A stretch of 64,000 nt of DNA, taken from positions 54,774,151 through 54,838,150 of the forward strand of contig NC_134949.1 in the NCBI RefSeq assembly GCF_965638725.1. The letters run 5' to 3'. Source of the stretch: Aptenodytes patagonicus (Eukaryota; Chordata; Aves; Sphenisciformes; Spheniscidae). This document shows, one piece after another, positions 35,789-49,694 of the stretch (position 1 is the stretch's first letter; every line of letters begins with the position of its first letter). Below the pieces are notes generated by a model, which worked only from the letters and a program-made list of their open reading frames with translations, did no database searches and was not told the origin of the DNA. Made by a program: the position numbers and the translations under genes.

Positions 35789-36181
35789 CTGTGGAAGGGC
35801 AGGAAAAGAAAAGGCTGTGTGTTAGTTTTACAGCAGGCTGGGCCAAAGGCGGTGCTGGAAGGTGGGTCCTGGAAGCACAGCACTAACGCGCAGATCCAGA
35901 TACTGAAAACCAAACACTCAAACGTGTCGACAACAAACTTACAGCCTTTGGGCTACAGACGCACGTGGAAAATTGCGTTACATGGACATAGGGATCAACT
36001 TCTTGCGGTTTTTGCCTTATTTCTTGGTCAGCTCTTTCTCCCGTCTCTCTTTTAGACTGCTGTAGTTGGCTGTGACCCACCATGCTAGTCTCCCAACGGC
36101 TTCTGGGGTTAAGCCCTGGTTCTGCCCTGGTTCTTCCCGAGTCCCACGCGGAGTGGACAACTGTTCTCGCAGGTCCTGGTT

Positions 36182-39100
36182 TTATCTTGCCCGCTGCATG
36201 CGTTTTTTTGACTGCATCTCCAGCTGTTGGGAAATGTCACCAACTTGTAGGCAGCAAAACAAAAGGAACTCAAAGAGAGAGCTCTCAAGTTACCCACTTC
36301 TGTGGCAATCCGTAAGGTGGGGGTCCGTCGAGACTGCATTCGTCACCTGCTGACAGAGTATTAAAATGTATTAAAATCTTGATGTACGGTGACCAGCTCC
36401 GCTTCTTCTCGCTCGGGGCCCCTGGGACCGCGTCCTGGTCGGTGAGGCCATTGAGCTCAGCAGCCCTGCTGGGACTCCTGGCTCATGGTTTTTACCCATC
36501 ACGGTAACTACCTCCGTGTTCATCACCATCATCACCATCTACTGCTACAGCAGCAGCAGGAGCCTCGAGAGAAGTCAATCAATTGCAAAATACAGCCAAC
36601 AGATAATTAGCAACACGGAAAAAAAGTATAGGAAAAGAATCGTACGGGTTCCAGCAGAAAAAAATAATCACCTCAAATCCACCAAACAAACCAGAGCTCA
36701 CCTTTCTTCTTTGTTTACCAACTTCGTTGGCCACCTCAGAACAGCTGTTCTCCATCTCCCCCCGGGAACTGAGCTGGGACTCTCTCTTTCTCCCCGCATA
36801 TGCCATCAGCTTTGTCCGAAGTCCCTCCAGAAGCATCTTCAACCTGCACAGCAAATTAGTAAGGGAAGCGTGAAGCGAAGCAACGGTCGGCCTTTTTCAC
36901 GTACTCTTATGTAAGCGGCACAGCCGTGGCGTGCTTCATCTGTAACATGCTCGACAGGCCAAGAATTGCTGACAACAGCCAGCCCTCCAGTGCCACACGT
37001 CACTTGGAGGGCCCAAAGTTTACCTGAACGGAGGAAGACGAGACTTCCTTCCCTCCCTCCCAGAACTGCCGGCAGCCTGCATTTGCAAGGCCTTTTGCAG
37101 CTTTTTAAAACCATAGGCTCAAGCACAGAAGCCCCTTGCAAGATGGAATGCGAGACTTGAATTTGCTCACAAACGGTTATGTACATGCTTTTACGTTAGA
37201 GTTCAGTAAAGCTTGACTTCTACACAACGTGATATTTCTTTAAAGCACTAAAAAGCCATGCCTGGTACATTCTTCCTCCAGTGCGACGTTCCTTCCCCGC
37301 ATTTCGTCCAGAAGCGCTTCTGATCGGCATTTCATCTTGGCCAGCTTCTTCACTTCCTTGCTTTCACTCCCACGCTTTCCAAATAGAAAAGATACATCAC
37401 ACGCAGAGCACAGGAACGGGATGCATATGCAGCACGTGCAGACAGTGTTCTCCACAAAGAAGATAACACGGATCTCCCAGGTCCAGTCTCCTCTCGCAGC
37501 TCTCAACCACAGACCTCTCTCCAGTCCACAGCACACGGCCTACCCATCCAAGGAATCGTGCCGATGAGCGCAAGTGCCCCGCATATTGTCCACCAAGCAG
37601 ATTCAAAACGCAGTAGCACCAGGGGAATGAGGAAACGTATAGACTTTTCCCCTGAGGGTGCCCTGCCCAAAAACCTGGGGGGTTCCCCACAGCCCACCGG
37701 ATCTTTTCATAAATTACCTGCCCACAAGAAATTCAAAGACTAAAACCAGTCATTCCCGGAAGCCGTTCATATACCTGCCAATGTTGGTGTTCCTTTGCAG
37801 TCCGTGTTGTCTGAAAGCCAGTTATCAAGTCCTCCAGGCCCTTACGAGCCTACAGCAGCATTAAAAGAAGAAAAAAGAAGTCACGCTAGGACTTTCCCGA
37901 CCGAAGGTCACACCTCACGGCCTTTCTTCTTCTCTTGGCAGCATCAGTACAACGCAGTGTTTGCCTGCCCCGCAACGCCACCCGAGCACACAAAATACTG
38001 CCTATGGAGGTGTCGTTCCCTTACTAGTTGCGGATTTTCATCTTTGGAGGTCTCCTCGTTGCATTATGGACCCACACCTTCTGGACAAGGAATCCATAAT
38101 CACTAAAACGGGAAGGTGACCAGAGTACAGGCAACTGAGGAAGTCCTGTCACAGTCTGACGATGCCAGTCAGGCCTCCAGGATGAGGCGCTCGGCACCAC
38201 TAGAGCCCAAGGAAAGTCCGCAACCGAGGGTACCAAATCCCTCTACTGCGTGACTGTCTGAAGTGCTGCCTGAGGTCTCAACCTCACGACTGGTCTAAAG
38301 CAGAAAATACTTAAGCCAGTGCATTACTGTCAACTCCTTAACAAAGACGGCGTTAAGTAGGACTTGCTATGGTCTCATGGGACAACTCGCAAAGCCAGAA
38401 AGCTGGGGAGTGGGCCAGCAGGACTTCCAGAGCAGCCTATAGTCAGTAGAACAGAGGAACTGATCTCTCCTAGAGGCTCTCCAGGAAAACCTCATCTTAA
38501 AATTTCCCCACGTGAATACGGAACTAGGCTCTGTAGCTCATGAAAAGGGAAGGCTCTGACTAGCTTACTGAGGCAGAGGCTTGCAGGACTTTCTCAAGGG
38601 CTTCAATGGTCTTGGCTTGTTGCTGGGCTGTGGCTTCCAGCCTGGCCTTTCCCACTTGGAGCCTGAAAAAGAAGTACAGGCCTTACCGCAGAAGTCCACA
38701 AGAGCACAAATCCCAAAAGAAGAGTGTGAAAGAACCCCATCTAAAACAAGAGCACCTTTGGAAATCGTGTATTACTGTCTTGCTGGGATGCAAGAAGACA
38801 GTCCTGTTGTTTTCACACAATCGCAGAAAGCGGAGCCTTGCTCCACTGTGTTACTTCCTTACCGTTGCATGCGTTCTTTCAGCTCTGGGATAGCCGCAGT
38901 TCGAGAAGACGTGACCAGAAGGCCCTGCATTTTCCTGGAAGTTGTTAGTTCCCTCTTTTTATTCTTTATGGCGTTCTTCAGGGACTCGGCATAACACTCA
39001 GTCTGGGTACGCCGTTCTTTCAATTCCTGCAGCTGTCAAACCACAAGAAGAATCCCCAGTAGTCAGCTTAGGTTTGATAAAAAGGAGTGGACTGCTTTGA

Positions 39101-42100
39101 CTCTCACGTCGACTCTCAAAACCCATGTTACTTCTTCATCTTTTATACTGGCCCCTCTCCTACGTCTACACTGATTTCCTACAGCGTTTCCTAAACGCTG
39201 CCACAACACTCCTCCTCCTCTCTCAAGGACTCTGAACACTCTTTGTAGCCCCTTGTTGGCTGCTCCAACACGGTTAGAAGCTCCTCCTGCTCCTACAGTG
39301 ACTTTGCAACTCCATAACAATGATGATGTGACGAGGGAATACAAAAAAGCACCAGCGCAACACTCCAGTGTGCCTACTCTTTCTCCGTCAGCACACGCTC
39401 CGCTTTGCCAAACCCAAGAGAAGCAGCACATACACGTGCTCCGTGAAACTTGAGAAATAGCTTTTTGAAAGGAATACACACACCCTTCTCCAATTAAGGA
39501 CAAAGTGGCTTCACGGTTAGCGACCTTTCTAATCGTAGGCGCCAGGCTTATAAAACAAGGCGAGTCACTTACCTGTCACTCATCTACTCCTGTTGCAAAG
39601 TTGCCTAGTGTACTAAGACCACCTTAGCGCAGCCCTCCACTGTTAACTTCAAGCGGTGCAAACAGGCAGGCACCAAAGGCAGCAGTGCTGTTCCCTCCCA
39701 GCCCCCTCGTCACAGCTAGCCGCACCCTGAACCACCCCGGGTTACAGAAAACGCCCAAGAAAGGGATCAGTTCCCCGCTCTGGTTTGCTACAACAGAGGC
39801 CTGGGCCCCTGCCAAGAGACAAGAGACAGGCTTTCTCCATACCTTAGCTTTAGACCTGTCCAGTTCCTTCTGCAACTGCAGTTTCTGTTCCTGCAGGTCC
39901 CTGCTGTAGCGCTTCTTAGCTTCAAGTGAAGCTTCTGCCAGGGAGTTCTTTTTGAGAGCGTCGGCAAGCCCCTGCTGCAGCTGCCTGACCCACCTCTAAA
40001 GAAACAGTGTTCCATGAGCATGGAGACATCAGTAAGAAGATGACAACATGAGAGATGCTTTTACTCATGGGATTATATCATTAGATCGGTCTGCAGGGTG
40101 GCCAGCAGGTCGAGGGAGGTGATTCCTCCCTTCTACTCCGCTCTCGTGAGACCCCACCTGGAGTACTGCATCCAGCTCTGGGGTCCGCAGCACAAGGAAG
40201 ACATGGACTTGTTAGAGCGGGTCCAGAGGAGGGCCACAAAAATGATCAGAGGGCTGAAAGACCTCTCCCATGAAGAAAGGCTGAGAGAGCTGGGGTTGTT
40301 CAGCCTGGGGAAGAGGAGGCTCTGGGGAGACCTTATTGCAGCCTTCCAATATAGAAAGGCGGAGAGAGACTTTTTACCAAGGCCTGTAGCGGTAGGACAA
40401 GGGGCAACGGTTTTAAACTACAAGAGGGTAGACTTAGATTGGACATAAGGAAGACATTTTTTGCAGCAAGGGTGGTGGGACGCTGGACCAGGTTGCCCAG
40501 AGAAGTTGTGGATGCCCCATCCCTGGAAGTGTTCAAAGTCAGGTTGGACGGGGCTTTGAGCAACCTGATCTAGTGGAAGATGTCCCTGCCCACGGCAGGG
40601 GGTTGGGCGAGATGACCTTTAAAGGACCCTTCCAGCCCAAACCATTCCATGCTTCTATGACTCAGTGAATTCAAAGATAAGAGATTTTGGCCGCCACCAG
40701 CAGGCAGCTGCAGGCATCTTTCTCAGCTGCGCACATCCAAACTATCGGCAGCTCTTCATGAGACTTTCCCCTTCCTAATACAGAGAAAAGGCTTAAGCAT
40801 TCTTCTCCTTGGAACACAGGCTGAGAGTCTGCGCACGTGCTTTTTTCCAACCCACTGTGTTCCCTCTTTATGCAGACCTTCTGCTTCACAACGGGAAGAA
40901 AATGAGGTCGGAAATACGCTTCAGGTCCAGATTCAATAACCTCCTCTCAGCAGCACTCCAAAATGAACTCGGCAGCAAGAACAGCTCTCCGTACACTGAC
41001 AGGTTCTATTTACAGATATCTGCATCAGCCTCTATTAGAGTCACCTGTCTGTCGCCTTGACAATCTGCTTGAGTTGAAGCATCCTTCTTTAGCTGATGCT
41101 CTTCTCTCCCCAGTGCAGTAACCTGAGCGAGCTAGAACACAGACAGACAGTCAGACAGTGGGGAAAGGAATCCCCAGCAACACTGCAGCATGACACTGCA
41201 TTTCAGCACCAGGGCTACAGATGCGGGACTTCTGCATTACCTCCGGAAGAGAAAGCACCTCATTCTCAGAAGAGGAGTCAAAATCTTCCAGTTGTTCTGC
41301 TCCTCCCACTGGCAAGACACCTATGAAGGAGGCAAGAAGCGCGATGCTGCTGTGAGTGCTTATTTCCCTCTGCTTTTCCCCATCTGCTTCACTGCAGAGA
41401 AGCTTACAGAGGTAACCATTTAGTCCGTCAGGAAATTACCATTGCCGCGCGCCTCTGCAACGGACTGCACGCACGCTCCGTGTCTGTCTGCAGCTGGAAG
41501 CAGCACGCCGGCCGGCCCTTTCCTTGGACCTTCAGAATCCGTCTGCGTAATTTAAAAGACATGCGTGAGAACTGGCACAGACTCCTTCTCGACCCGTTTC
41601 CGCGCACAAAGCTCCCGCTTCAGCCAACACGCGTAACGTGGTAACAGGTGACGGGCAGAACGGAAAGGGCAAACGCAGGCAGCGTGTTAGGCATCTCTGT
41701 TGAGCAGGGCTTTCAAAAGGGGCCGAAGTACACCTGCCCAAGATAGAGAGGCCCTAGGCAGAAGCAGCTACGCATCTAGACTGTAGGCCCTGCGGGCGAC
41801 CAGTTGACACTGACTGGATCCGGAGACGGGAGCTGTGTGGTGGAAAACCAGCAATCCCCACAGCGCCAGCCTTCTAGATATCAGAGGATTGTAACCGTTG
41901 GGAAGCTTTACCGCTTCAGTCCTGTACTAGAAATCCAGCTCCAAAGCCAGCTGCTAGGAGACCCGGGTCATTAGCTTGACCTCACCTCCTCCCAGTCCTA
42001 ACTGAAGAGCTTGCCTGCAGCAGCGGCCTGTCAAGGTCCCAGTTACGAGCGTGTGGCGGAAGCAGCAGCAGCAGAGGGAAACGAGCCCAGAAGCAAGCGA

Positions 42101-43337
42101 GCCCAGTGGGGCCCCACTGCCTCCTTCAGAGAAGGGGAAGAGTGGCTGGAAAGCTGCCCAGCGGAAAAGGACCTGGGGGCGTTGGTCGACAGCCGGCTGA
42201 ATATGAGCAGCAGTGTGCCCAGGTGGCCAAGGCGGCCAATAGCATCCTGGCTTGGATCAGAAATAGCGTGGCCAGCTGGACTAGGGAAGCGATTGTCCCT
42301 TTGTACTTGGCACTGGTGAGGCCGCACCTCGACTACCGTGTTTGCTTTTTGGGCCCCTCACTGCAAGAAAGACATTGAGGTGCTGGAGCGCGTCCAAAGA
42401 AGAGCAAGGAAGCTGGTGAAGGGTCTAGACAACAGGTCCTATGAGGAGCGGCTGAGGGAACTGGGGCTTGTTTAGTCTGGAGGAAAGGAGGCTGAGGGCA
42501 CACCTTATCGCTCTCTACAACTACCTGAAAGGAGGTTGTAGCGAGGTGGGTGTCGGTCTCTTTTCCCAAGTAGCAAGTGATAGGACAATTGGAAACAGCC
42601 TCAGGTTGGGCCAGGGGAGGTTTGGGTTGGATATTAGGCAAGATTTCTTCACTGAAAGGGTTGTCAAGCACTGGAACAGGCTGCCCAGGGAAGTGGTTGA
42701 GTCACCATCCCCGGAGGCTTTTAGAAGATGAGTATACGTGGCGCTTAGGGACACGGTTTAGGGCTGGACTCGGCAGTGTTAGGTGTACGGTTGCACTCGA
42801 TGATCTTAAGGGTCTTTTCTGACCTAAACGATTCTATGATTCTACCTCAGAATCAAAAGGGGAGTCATCATCTTCCTCTTGTTCTGCTCCTGCTGCTGGC
42901 AGGACACCTACGAAGGAGGCAAGAAGCGCGATGCTGCTGTGAGTGCTTATTTCCCTCTGCTTCTCCCCAGCCCTCAAGCCCTGCGTCCCGTCGACGGGTT
43001 ATCGTTCTCCTACAGGCCCTAGTGATTTGTCCTCGTCACCTCCTCCACGGTGGCGGATCGTACCTGCTCCGGTCATTGCAGGTGCGCCCAAGGGAACGTC
43101 AGCAGTTGTCCCAGAGCAAGAGCTGTCAAGTACTGCTGGGCCTTCTGTGCTTCCTGCAGAACATTCACCCGTCCTTTCACAGTTCACAAATTCCTCCCAT
43201 TGGTTATAAATACTATATAGAGAAAGGAAGGAAATGCATTCAGTAAAAATACCTCCACACTTGCATACACTCTCTACTGGAAGAGCAACAGCCATTCATG
43301 AGCCATCCTCCCCATATTCATAGCCAGCTGGTAAAGG

Positions 43338-43372
<35 letters not shown>

Positions 43373-46300
43373 ACAGAGCTTACTGCACTGCTAGAGTAGT
43401 GGAGACTGAAATACTCACTACAGGCATGTTCACGCTACAGGTGCCTATTCTTGTCTATGGAGTAACTCAGCCCTGCTGGCTACAGTCTCATCTGAAAACC
43501 CCCGCTCCGTTTTGAGGGCCAGTGAGATTAACAAGACCCCTGGCAGACTGACATCTAACTACAAGGCTTCTACCTCAGCGGGATGCTATACTAATGCTGT
43601 AGCAACTCTTCACATCAAGCCGGGGTAACGTCTCCTCAAGCCCAGTCCTGACTTTGAAGGGCTTCAGAAATTCCCATGGTTAGTCTGAGGACCTGGGAGT
43701 TTAGAGAGCTCCTAAGTGGGATATCGAGAGGCCAAGAAAGATTGCGGTTGCATTCCAAGCACACCAGGGGTTAAGTACATTGCATAGTGTTATCTTCTAA
43801 CAACCCTGGCAGAGGGTCAGCTGGGGCTCCGGAGAGAGACCACTTTCAGGTTTGCTTCATAAGCAGAACTAAAAACCAAACAAAAAGCCCCAAACAAACA
43901 AGAAAAGAAAATATTAAAAACGCGCTCCAGACCAAGGCTGCGCTGCAAAATGGTGCATTAGCGCAACATTGATACTGTGCCAGCAGCCGGGAGGGAAGGA
44001 ATGAACGTGTTGTTTTGGTAGAGCAATCCTCAAACGTGCTTTATTCCTAAAGGGGTTTTTACTCCACAGTTTACCCAGGCACCCTTCTCTCCTGCTTCCC
44101 ATTGGTACAGGCTGACGGGGGGGCAGGGGGAGAAGAAATGAAGTCGAGATGCAGTGACAAGAGGTCACGGGCAGTTGTTTATGGCTAGACAAGGCATGCT
44201 CGTAGGCATAATGCAGTTCATTCACCCATCACTAGGCTACTATTTCCTTCAGCCTAGCTGTTAAGCACACATAGCCACCTTAGCGAAGGAACGGCCAGGG
44301 GTGCAAAGCTACCCACGAGAGGAGGAAAACCGCTGAAGAGTTTAACTCGGGGGATATCAGTTAGATCCCCTCTGCAACAAAAGGCAGGTAGTTGCTAGTC
44401 AGTTGAGTTGAGTGGAGCTTGGCAGCACACAGGTGGATTCTCGGAGAGAACCGTGGGGGGAAGTTTCCCTCAACTTCCAAATCCACTCTCGACACAGAAG
44501 GAGATGCATCAGAAGACGTCACTGGGCCCAGCTTCAGCAAAGGACTCAACGCCTCATTAAACCCCGGTGATGTTACCAAAAAGGGCCGTACTCAGCACGG
44601 ACGTTCTGAGAACGCAGCTGCTCTAACGAGGACGTAAAACACTTACTCAGCATATCCAGACAGTCTGGCATAAGAGAGAGCTGTCCTGCCAAACTCGTCT
44701 TCATGAGAAAGTTCAGCACCATGCCGAAGAAGAAGTCGTATTACATTCACATCCCCAGCAGCAACAGCAACCATAAGAGTGGTCCTAAAGCATCCAAGAG
44801 ATGATAGGAAATACATCAGCTTCTGCGGACATTGCATTGCCATTACTTCAGTCCCTCTTTGCTCCCCAAACAATTCATTTCCCCTCTCCTACAGGCAGAG
44901 TGAAAGCACAGCCAAACACGTGGAAGCGTCGGAGAATTGAGGCTGGCAGGACCTCAGGAGGTCTCCAGGCCAACCACCTGCCCAGAGCAGACTCGGGGGG
45001 TGGGGGCGCACGCGTGTGTGCACACGCACGCGTGTGTGTGGCACCACAGCCAACGCTTTCTTGCAGTCCTCAGTGCAGAAATCGTCCCCTGAGGTAAGAG
45101 AGCAGCCGAGTGGGGGTGTGCTGTCACAAGTCACGCGGTAGGAGCTCCTTCCGAGCAGCTCCTGGTTCTTTTTCAAAGCTCGTTCCTATGGCTGCCATCA
45201 ATCCAACTTGAACAATGCTAAGGAGTCCCACGCGCACTTTTGAGAAACCCTTCACCTTTTATGCCTATCTCGAGCATGCACGTCAGCTCCTTTTTGAAGA
45301 AGGAACTCGACCATCTCTTCACAGTGCTCGGTGATCGCAACAGCAAGCGGAGTGTATCCCATCTGAAAGGAGAAATCACCTCCCTTACAATAACACAGAA
45401 AAGTCAAGCAAGTTGTGGGAAGAGGAGCCTTACCCAAAGTCCACGCTTACCTTATTCTGAGCATCAATATGGGCATTGTGCTCAAGTAACAGCTCCACTA
45501 GAGATTTGCTAGGAATGGCGGCAGCCAGGTGAAGGGCAGTGTTGCCGCCAGCACCTCTGAGGTCAGGGTTGGCACCGTGTTCCAGCAGAATAGCCACACA
45601 GTCTTTGTGCTGGTGCTCTACTGCCTGGAAAGAAGACACAAAGGAGGAATAACTTCCAACATCTACGTTTCTCTCTGTCAGAACTCCCGCGTCTTCCCAA
45701 CACTGGCAAGTACGAGCGTCTTCAAAGATTAGGCAACATATGCCCCTTCCCCGCTGACTACAAGGTACCTGTTTCTACGCAGGCCTATGTGAAGAATCAT
45801 GCAAGGTGTGTATCGCTCAGTGCATAATCGATAAGCCCAAGGTACAACAGCATAATGTATTCCATGTACCTTCATCAGCGGCGATTTCTTAGAATTGTCA
45901 CGAGGGTTTAGCTGGCACTTCTTTCCTGCTAGAAATCGAACGACATCTGCATGGCCGTTCGCACAAGCAAGATGCAGAGGCGTCCTAGAAATTAAATATA
46001 TTCAGTTAACACAGACAGACAGCTGAAGACATCGTTTCAGGCTGTGGTACGCGCCACATAGGGCCACAAGCCTCAACTGGCAAAAAACAAGCCGAAAGCA
46101 AGTGTCCTCGTTCCAGAGCCGGTGGCGGGAGCTGCACACCCAAAGCCTGGGGCTGGCTAGGAAAAATCCCCAACGCATCCGCTGAGTCAGGAGGCATTTC
46201 CTCGGCTGTGTCAATGAACCTGCACAGACAGACTCCTGTGCCCAGGCACTGGTCCCTGCCTCCAGCAGGACTGCCCAGCCACCCAGCACAGCAAAGGAGA

Positions 46301-46998
46301 CCGCGTCTTGGCAGCCTGGAGTCTATGGAGGCTACGTAAGTCTACAGAGACTGCGGAGTCTGCGTAAGCCCCTGGGTTTTCCCCCGATCAGTCCCGTGCC
46401 AGACATGTCGCAGAGACATAGGGGATGGGATTTCTAACAGCAACGGGAAGGCTGTGCCGTGTCTGTCCGCAAATCCATGCCCTGCTCAAGCAAGCCGCTC
46501 GGTCTGGCAAGGGGAAAGGAGCCGTCTCTGCTTGGACGAAGGCCTGCTGAGCTCCACAGAAGATTCACTACAGGGACCAGGCTGGCAGGGCAGAGCAGGG
46601 CAGGGCAGAGCGGAGCGGAGCGGAGCGGAGCATCCGCCGCCTCCTGTCTCAGCTTGGGTCAGGCCTCCGCTAAGGCCAGCGCTGTGGAGCCGGCCCTGCT
46701 CCTAGGGCGCTTGCGACCGTGCCGGGCTTTGCCGGCTCTTCCAGCCAGGGTGGGTGGAGGCTTTGCTACGGGCACTGCCCGCCCCTTACTGCTTCTGCGC
46801 GTTCCGCCCGTTGACGCGGAATCTCTTCCGCCACCAGCGCCGCTGCAGCCGGGCCAGGTCACCGCTGGCGGCCGCGCTGTGCAGCCCGCCCCAGCCCTCC
46901 TCCCGGAGCTCGGAGGCCCCGGCGGCGCCGGGCGCGGGAGCGCTGCCGGACGGCGGCCGCTCCCGCACCCTCCCGAGGAGTCCGATGAGCCTCTGCAT
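36182..46998 (-). CDS. ANKRD26-like ankyrin/coiled-coil protein, array copy 2 (one 55-aa repeat)
   Basis: Exons: 46998-46790, 45984-45870, 45624-45451, 45362-45256, 44784-44647, 43212-43064, 42907-42846, 41542-41440, 41320-41241, 41122-41045, 39995-39843, 39032-38863, 38662-38569, 37810-37775, 37374-37262, 36843-36702, 36223-36182. The predicted length is 654 residues, exactly 110 fewer than copy 1, because two modules (two 62-nt plus 103-nt exon pairs) are absent. The ankyrin exons translate identically to copy 1 as far as I compared. The acidic segment keeps one [20 protein letters not shown] exon and the terminal variant exon ([20 protein letters not shown]). The same in-frame TAA ends the frame, and splice sites are unchanged. 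It could be the functional minimal form or a pseudogene; sequence alone does not decide. Confidence 0.8.
40092..40662 (+). mobile_element. Second CR1 LINE 3' fragment (unit 2 intron)
   Basis: Unit 2 copy of the intronic CR1 at 22977, with CCCACGGCAG and GAGATGACC variants near its 3' end. Confidence 0.92.
41290..42876. repeat. Intragenic module, unit 2 (single copy, 1,587 bp)
   Basis: The only module in unit 2, one CAG triplet shorter near 42060. Exons: 42907-42846 at its right border and 41542-41440. Shares TCTAGACAAC (42425) with the distal module of unit 3 and not with any unit 1 module. Confidence 0.92.
42130..42843 (+). mobile_element. CR1 LINE 3' fragment inside module (unit 2)
   Basis: Orthologous copy in the single unit 2 module, ending in the same ATTCTATGATTCT repeat at 42831-42843 next to exon 42907-42846. 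Confidence 0.91.
43340..43369. repeat. (CA)n microsatellite, unit 2
   Basis: Same locus as at 29408, apparently the same length. Confidence 0.93.
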
Positions 46999-47756
46999 GC
47001 TGCGGCGGGGACAAGGGCACGGCCCGCCCCGGGGCTAGCAGCCGCAGGAGGCGCCCGGCGGGCTCTGCCGAGCCGCGGGCGGGGAGAGGGCGAGAAGAGC
47101 CGAGAGCCGAGCCCCGAGCGGCGGCCGCGGCTCGCAGCCCCCGACGCTCCCAGCCAGAGACGCGCTGCCGGTCCCGCCGCGGCGGCGACAGCACTGAGCG
47201 GCGGCGCCTGCAGGGGGCGGCCTAACTCTCGGGGCGTCACAGGGGGCGGGGTGACGCCGGCCCGTCGCGAGCGGGCTCTGCCTCCGCCGTCGGGGCGCCC
47301 CCGGGGCGGGGGCCGGCTGGCCGGAAAATGCCTCTGAAGATGTGCCGTTTGCACAGCTGCTGTTCAAGAGCCCTATTTGCTCCCGTGTTAGAATGTTGAC
47401 GGATGCGTCCCTCTGTGCGTCGGGCGAGGTTCTGGAGTAAAATACGGCAGCGGTGGCCACGGACGGGGCTGCTGACAAACCGTCGAACGCGCACCAAAGC
47501 TTCGCCCTGTCCCGCCTCTCCCCCGGGGCGGGGGCCGGGTGGCCGGCGGCTGCGGCAGTGGCCGAAGCGGCCCTCGCCTCACCCGCTCCGCGTTTCCCCT
47601 CAGCGCGTGGCCGCGGAGCCTGGGGATGCGGGTCCCCAAAAGCAGAGCCGGAGGCGGCCAGCACCTGGCTCGGGCGGGCGCGGACCTCGGGCGGTCTCTC
47701 GCCTGGCTCTCGCTGTCACTCGCAGTGACACCCCCTCGGGGCTAGTGTGAACGTAC
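46531..47756 (-). promoter_or_regulatory. CpG-island promoter and exon 1 of array gene copy 2
   Basis: Same island with exon 1 at 46998-46790. It has one copy of the 25-bp GCGTCACAGGGGGCG element, where units 1 and 3 have two. Confidence 0.75.
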
Positions 47757-48200
47757 ATCGTGCTGGCATGAGGCGCGCGTTCGCGTGGCCAGGTTTCCTC
47801 CAGCGTGCTCTTCTGCAAGGCTGCTCAGCTCCTGCGACCCAGCGGAAGATGTGCACCAGCTCCTCTGTACACGGTGCCAGGCACGTGAAGCACGTGACCC
47901 CTGCCCAGAAACCGAGGGGGCAGAAGAGGGCCAGAAGGACACGAAGGAAAGAGCTGGGGAGCTGCAGCCCTGCTCCATGGGCTAAACTGCTGGCAGGCCA
48001 CCCTGGGGACCACACCTGATCCTGCTGGTTGTCTCCTTTTTGCCGGCGCGTTAGGGTAGAAACCCAAAGTCATTTGCTTCATATCGGCCACAGGTGAAAG
48101 CACCTTGCTTATGCTGACACCAACACCCGAATTAGCCCCACTGGGAAATTTCAAGTCAGGACGGTAAAAGCTCTGCAGAGGAAACCACAGGCATTCCTCT

Positions 48201-48565
48201 TCACTGTTTCAGGGAAGGCTCTGACTCGCTTCCTGAGGCGGAGGCTTGCAGGTCTTTCTCAAGGGCTTCAATGGTCTTGGCTTGTTGCTGGGCTGTGGCT
48301 TCCAGCCTGGCCCTTCCCACTTGGAGCCTGAAAAAGAAGTACAGGCCTTACCGCAGAAGTCCACAAGAGCACAAATCCCAAAAGAAGAGTGTGAAAGAAC
48401 CCCATCTAAAACAAGAGCACCTTTGGAAATCGTGTATTACTGTCTTGCTGGGATGCAAGAAGACAGTCCTGTTGTTTTCACACAATCGCAGAAAGCGGAG
48501 CCTTGCTCCACTGTGTTACTTCCTTACCGTTGCACGCGTTCTTCCAGCTCTGGGATAGCCGCAGG
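48201..48565 (-). pseudogene. Fragment of a diverged ANKRD26-like paralog at the unit 2/3 border
   Basis: Same relic and same breakpoint as at 34295-34659, with the same lost donor. Its identity at both borders shows that the junction existed before the last amplification. Confidence 0.8.
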
Positions 48566-49494
48566 GCCCAGGAGGCCCACTGAGGCATAGACAGAGGCCT
48601 CCAGGCCCTGCCTGAGCTCTGTCATGGTGTCCCTGTCTCCAGCTCTGTCTCAGCTGTGCCTGGCCACAGACCGCGCTGCTCCAGACCCCAGCGCGCAGGC
48701 TGCCTTCCCAGCCTGCCCTTGGCCTCCCTGTGGTCCTGCCTGGCCCGTCACTGGGCTGCATCTGACCCTGCTCGCCACCACTGGGCCTGAACCCCAACCC
48801 GGCCTGGCCTGACTTCCTGGCTTGCCCTCAGAGCTGCCGCCTCACCAGGCACTTGTTCGTTCCTCTGGGTTCTCAGCTGCCCCGGGTGCCCGCCCTGCTC
48901 CCCTCGTTCGCGTAGGCTGAGGCCAGCAGGGCAGGGCCCAGCCGTGGGACGCCCTTTGGCTCCCTGTCCCCGAGGAAGCAGCGTGCCTGCGCTGCTCCCT
49001 GACACCGGTCTCTCGCCACCCTCACGAGAGAAAAGGTTTTTCCTTAGGTTGAGGTGGGATTCCCCCTGTTCCAGCTTGTGCCCACTTCTTCACACCTTTC
49101 CCCTCGGCAGGCTACAAATCCATCGGATCCCCGTGGGATCTGCAAAGCTTCCACGGCTACCAGAAGCTCGCCCACCACCTTCTGCCCAGACCGCCAGGAG
49201 GATTGCTCTACGGAGGCAGGAAGAGTCTGGTAGCTGATTATTAGCAGTAGCTCAGCGCTAGTCCCTGATCTGAGCACAGTCATGGTTCACGCCTCCCCAG
49301 AGGAAAAGGACACGGATGCGCGCTCCCTCTCGGAGACGTCTGCAGGACTGATTTTCATTCAGAGCAAGGGCAGAGAGAGACGTGCTAACTGCCTGCATAG
49401 GAAGAGAGCCTGAGAGAGCCTTCAGCACTAGGCCTCTCCTCATCCAAACCCGCTAGGTCCGAAGCGCTCCAGTTGTGCAGCAAAACTAAGGCAC

Positions 49495-49694
49495 GTACTA
49501 GATGACGCAGTTTATTAAGTACCAAGCTGCAACAGAACACTTGGAATTAGATGCAGGGTAGCGGCTGCACAAGGTGGAAGGCAAAGGTTTCCAGGCTTCA
49601 TTCATCTCCCTGTGAGCACTCTGTTTTCTGGCACTGGCACTTCCTCTGCTCCAGCATCTTCTCATCGCTAACCGTGTTGGAGGTTCAGCTGTGA
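49495..49694 (-). other. 3' terminal exon and poly(A) signal, array gene copy 3
   Basis: Same exon and acceptor as in copies 1 and 2, with AATAAA at 49516-49511. Confidence 0.6.

Larger units (their letters stand above)
34660..48565. repeat. Tandem array unit 2 (13,906 bp), single internal module
   Basis: Head-to-tail copy of unit 1 (offset 17115, falling to 13932 and then 13906 after internal deletions). It is shorter because it has one 1,590-bp module instead of three and lacks a 25-bp duplication near 47240. It also has one fewer CAG triplet near 42060 and a 1-bp shorter G run at 44116. These explain the whole length difference. Confidence 0.95.
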
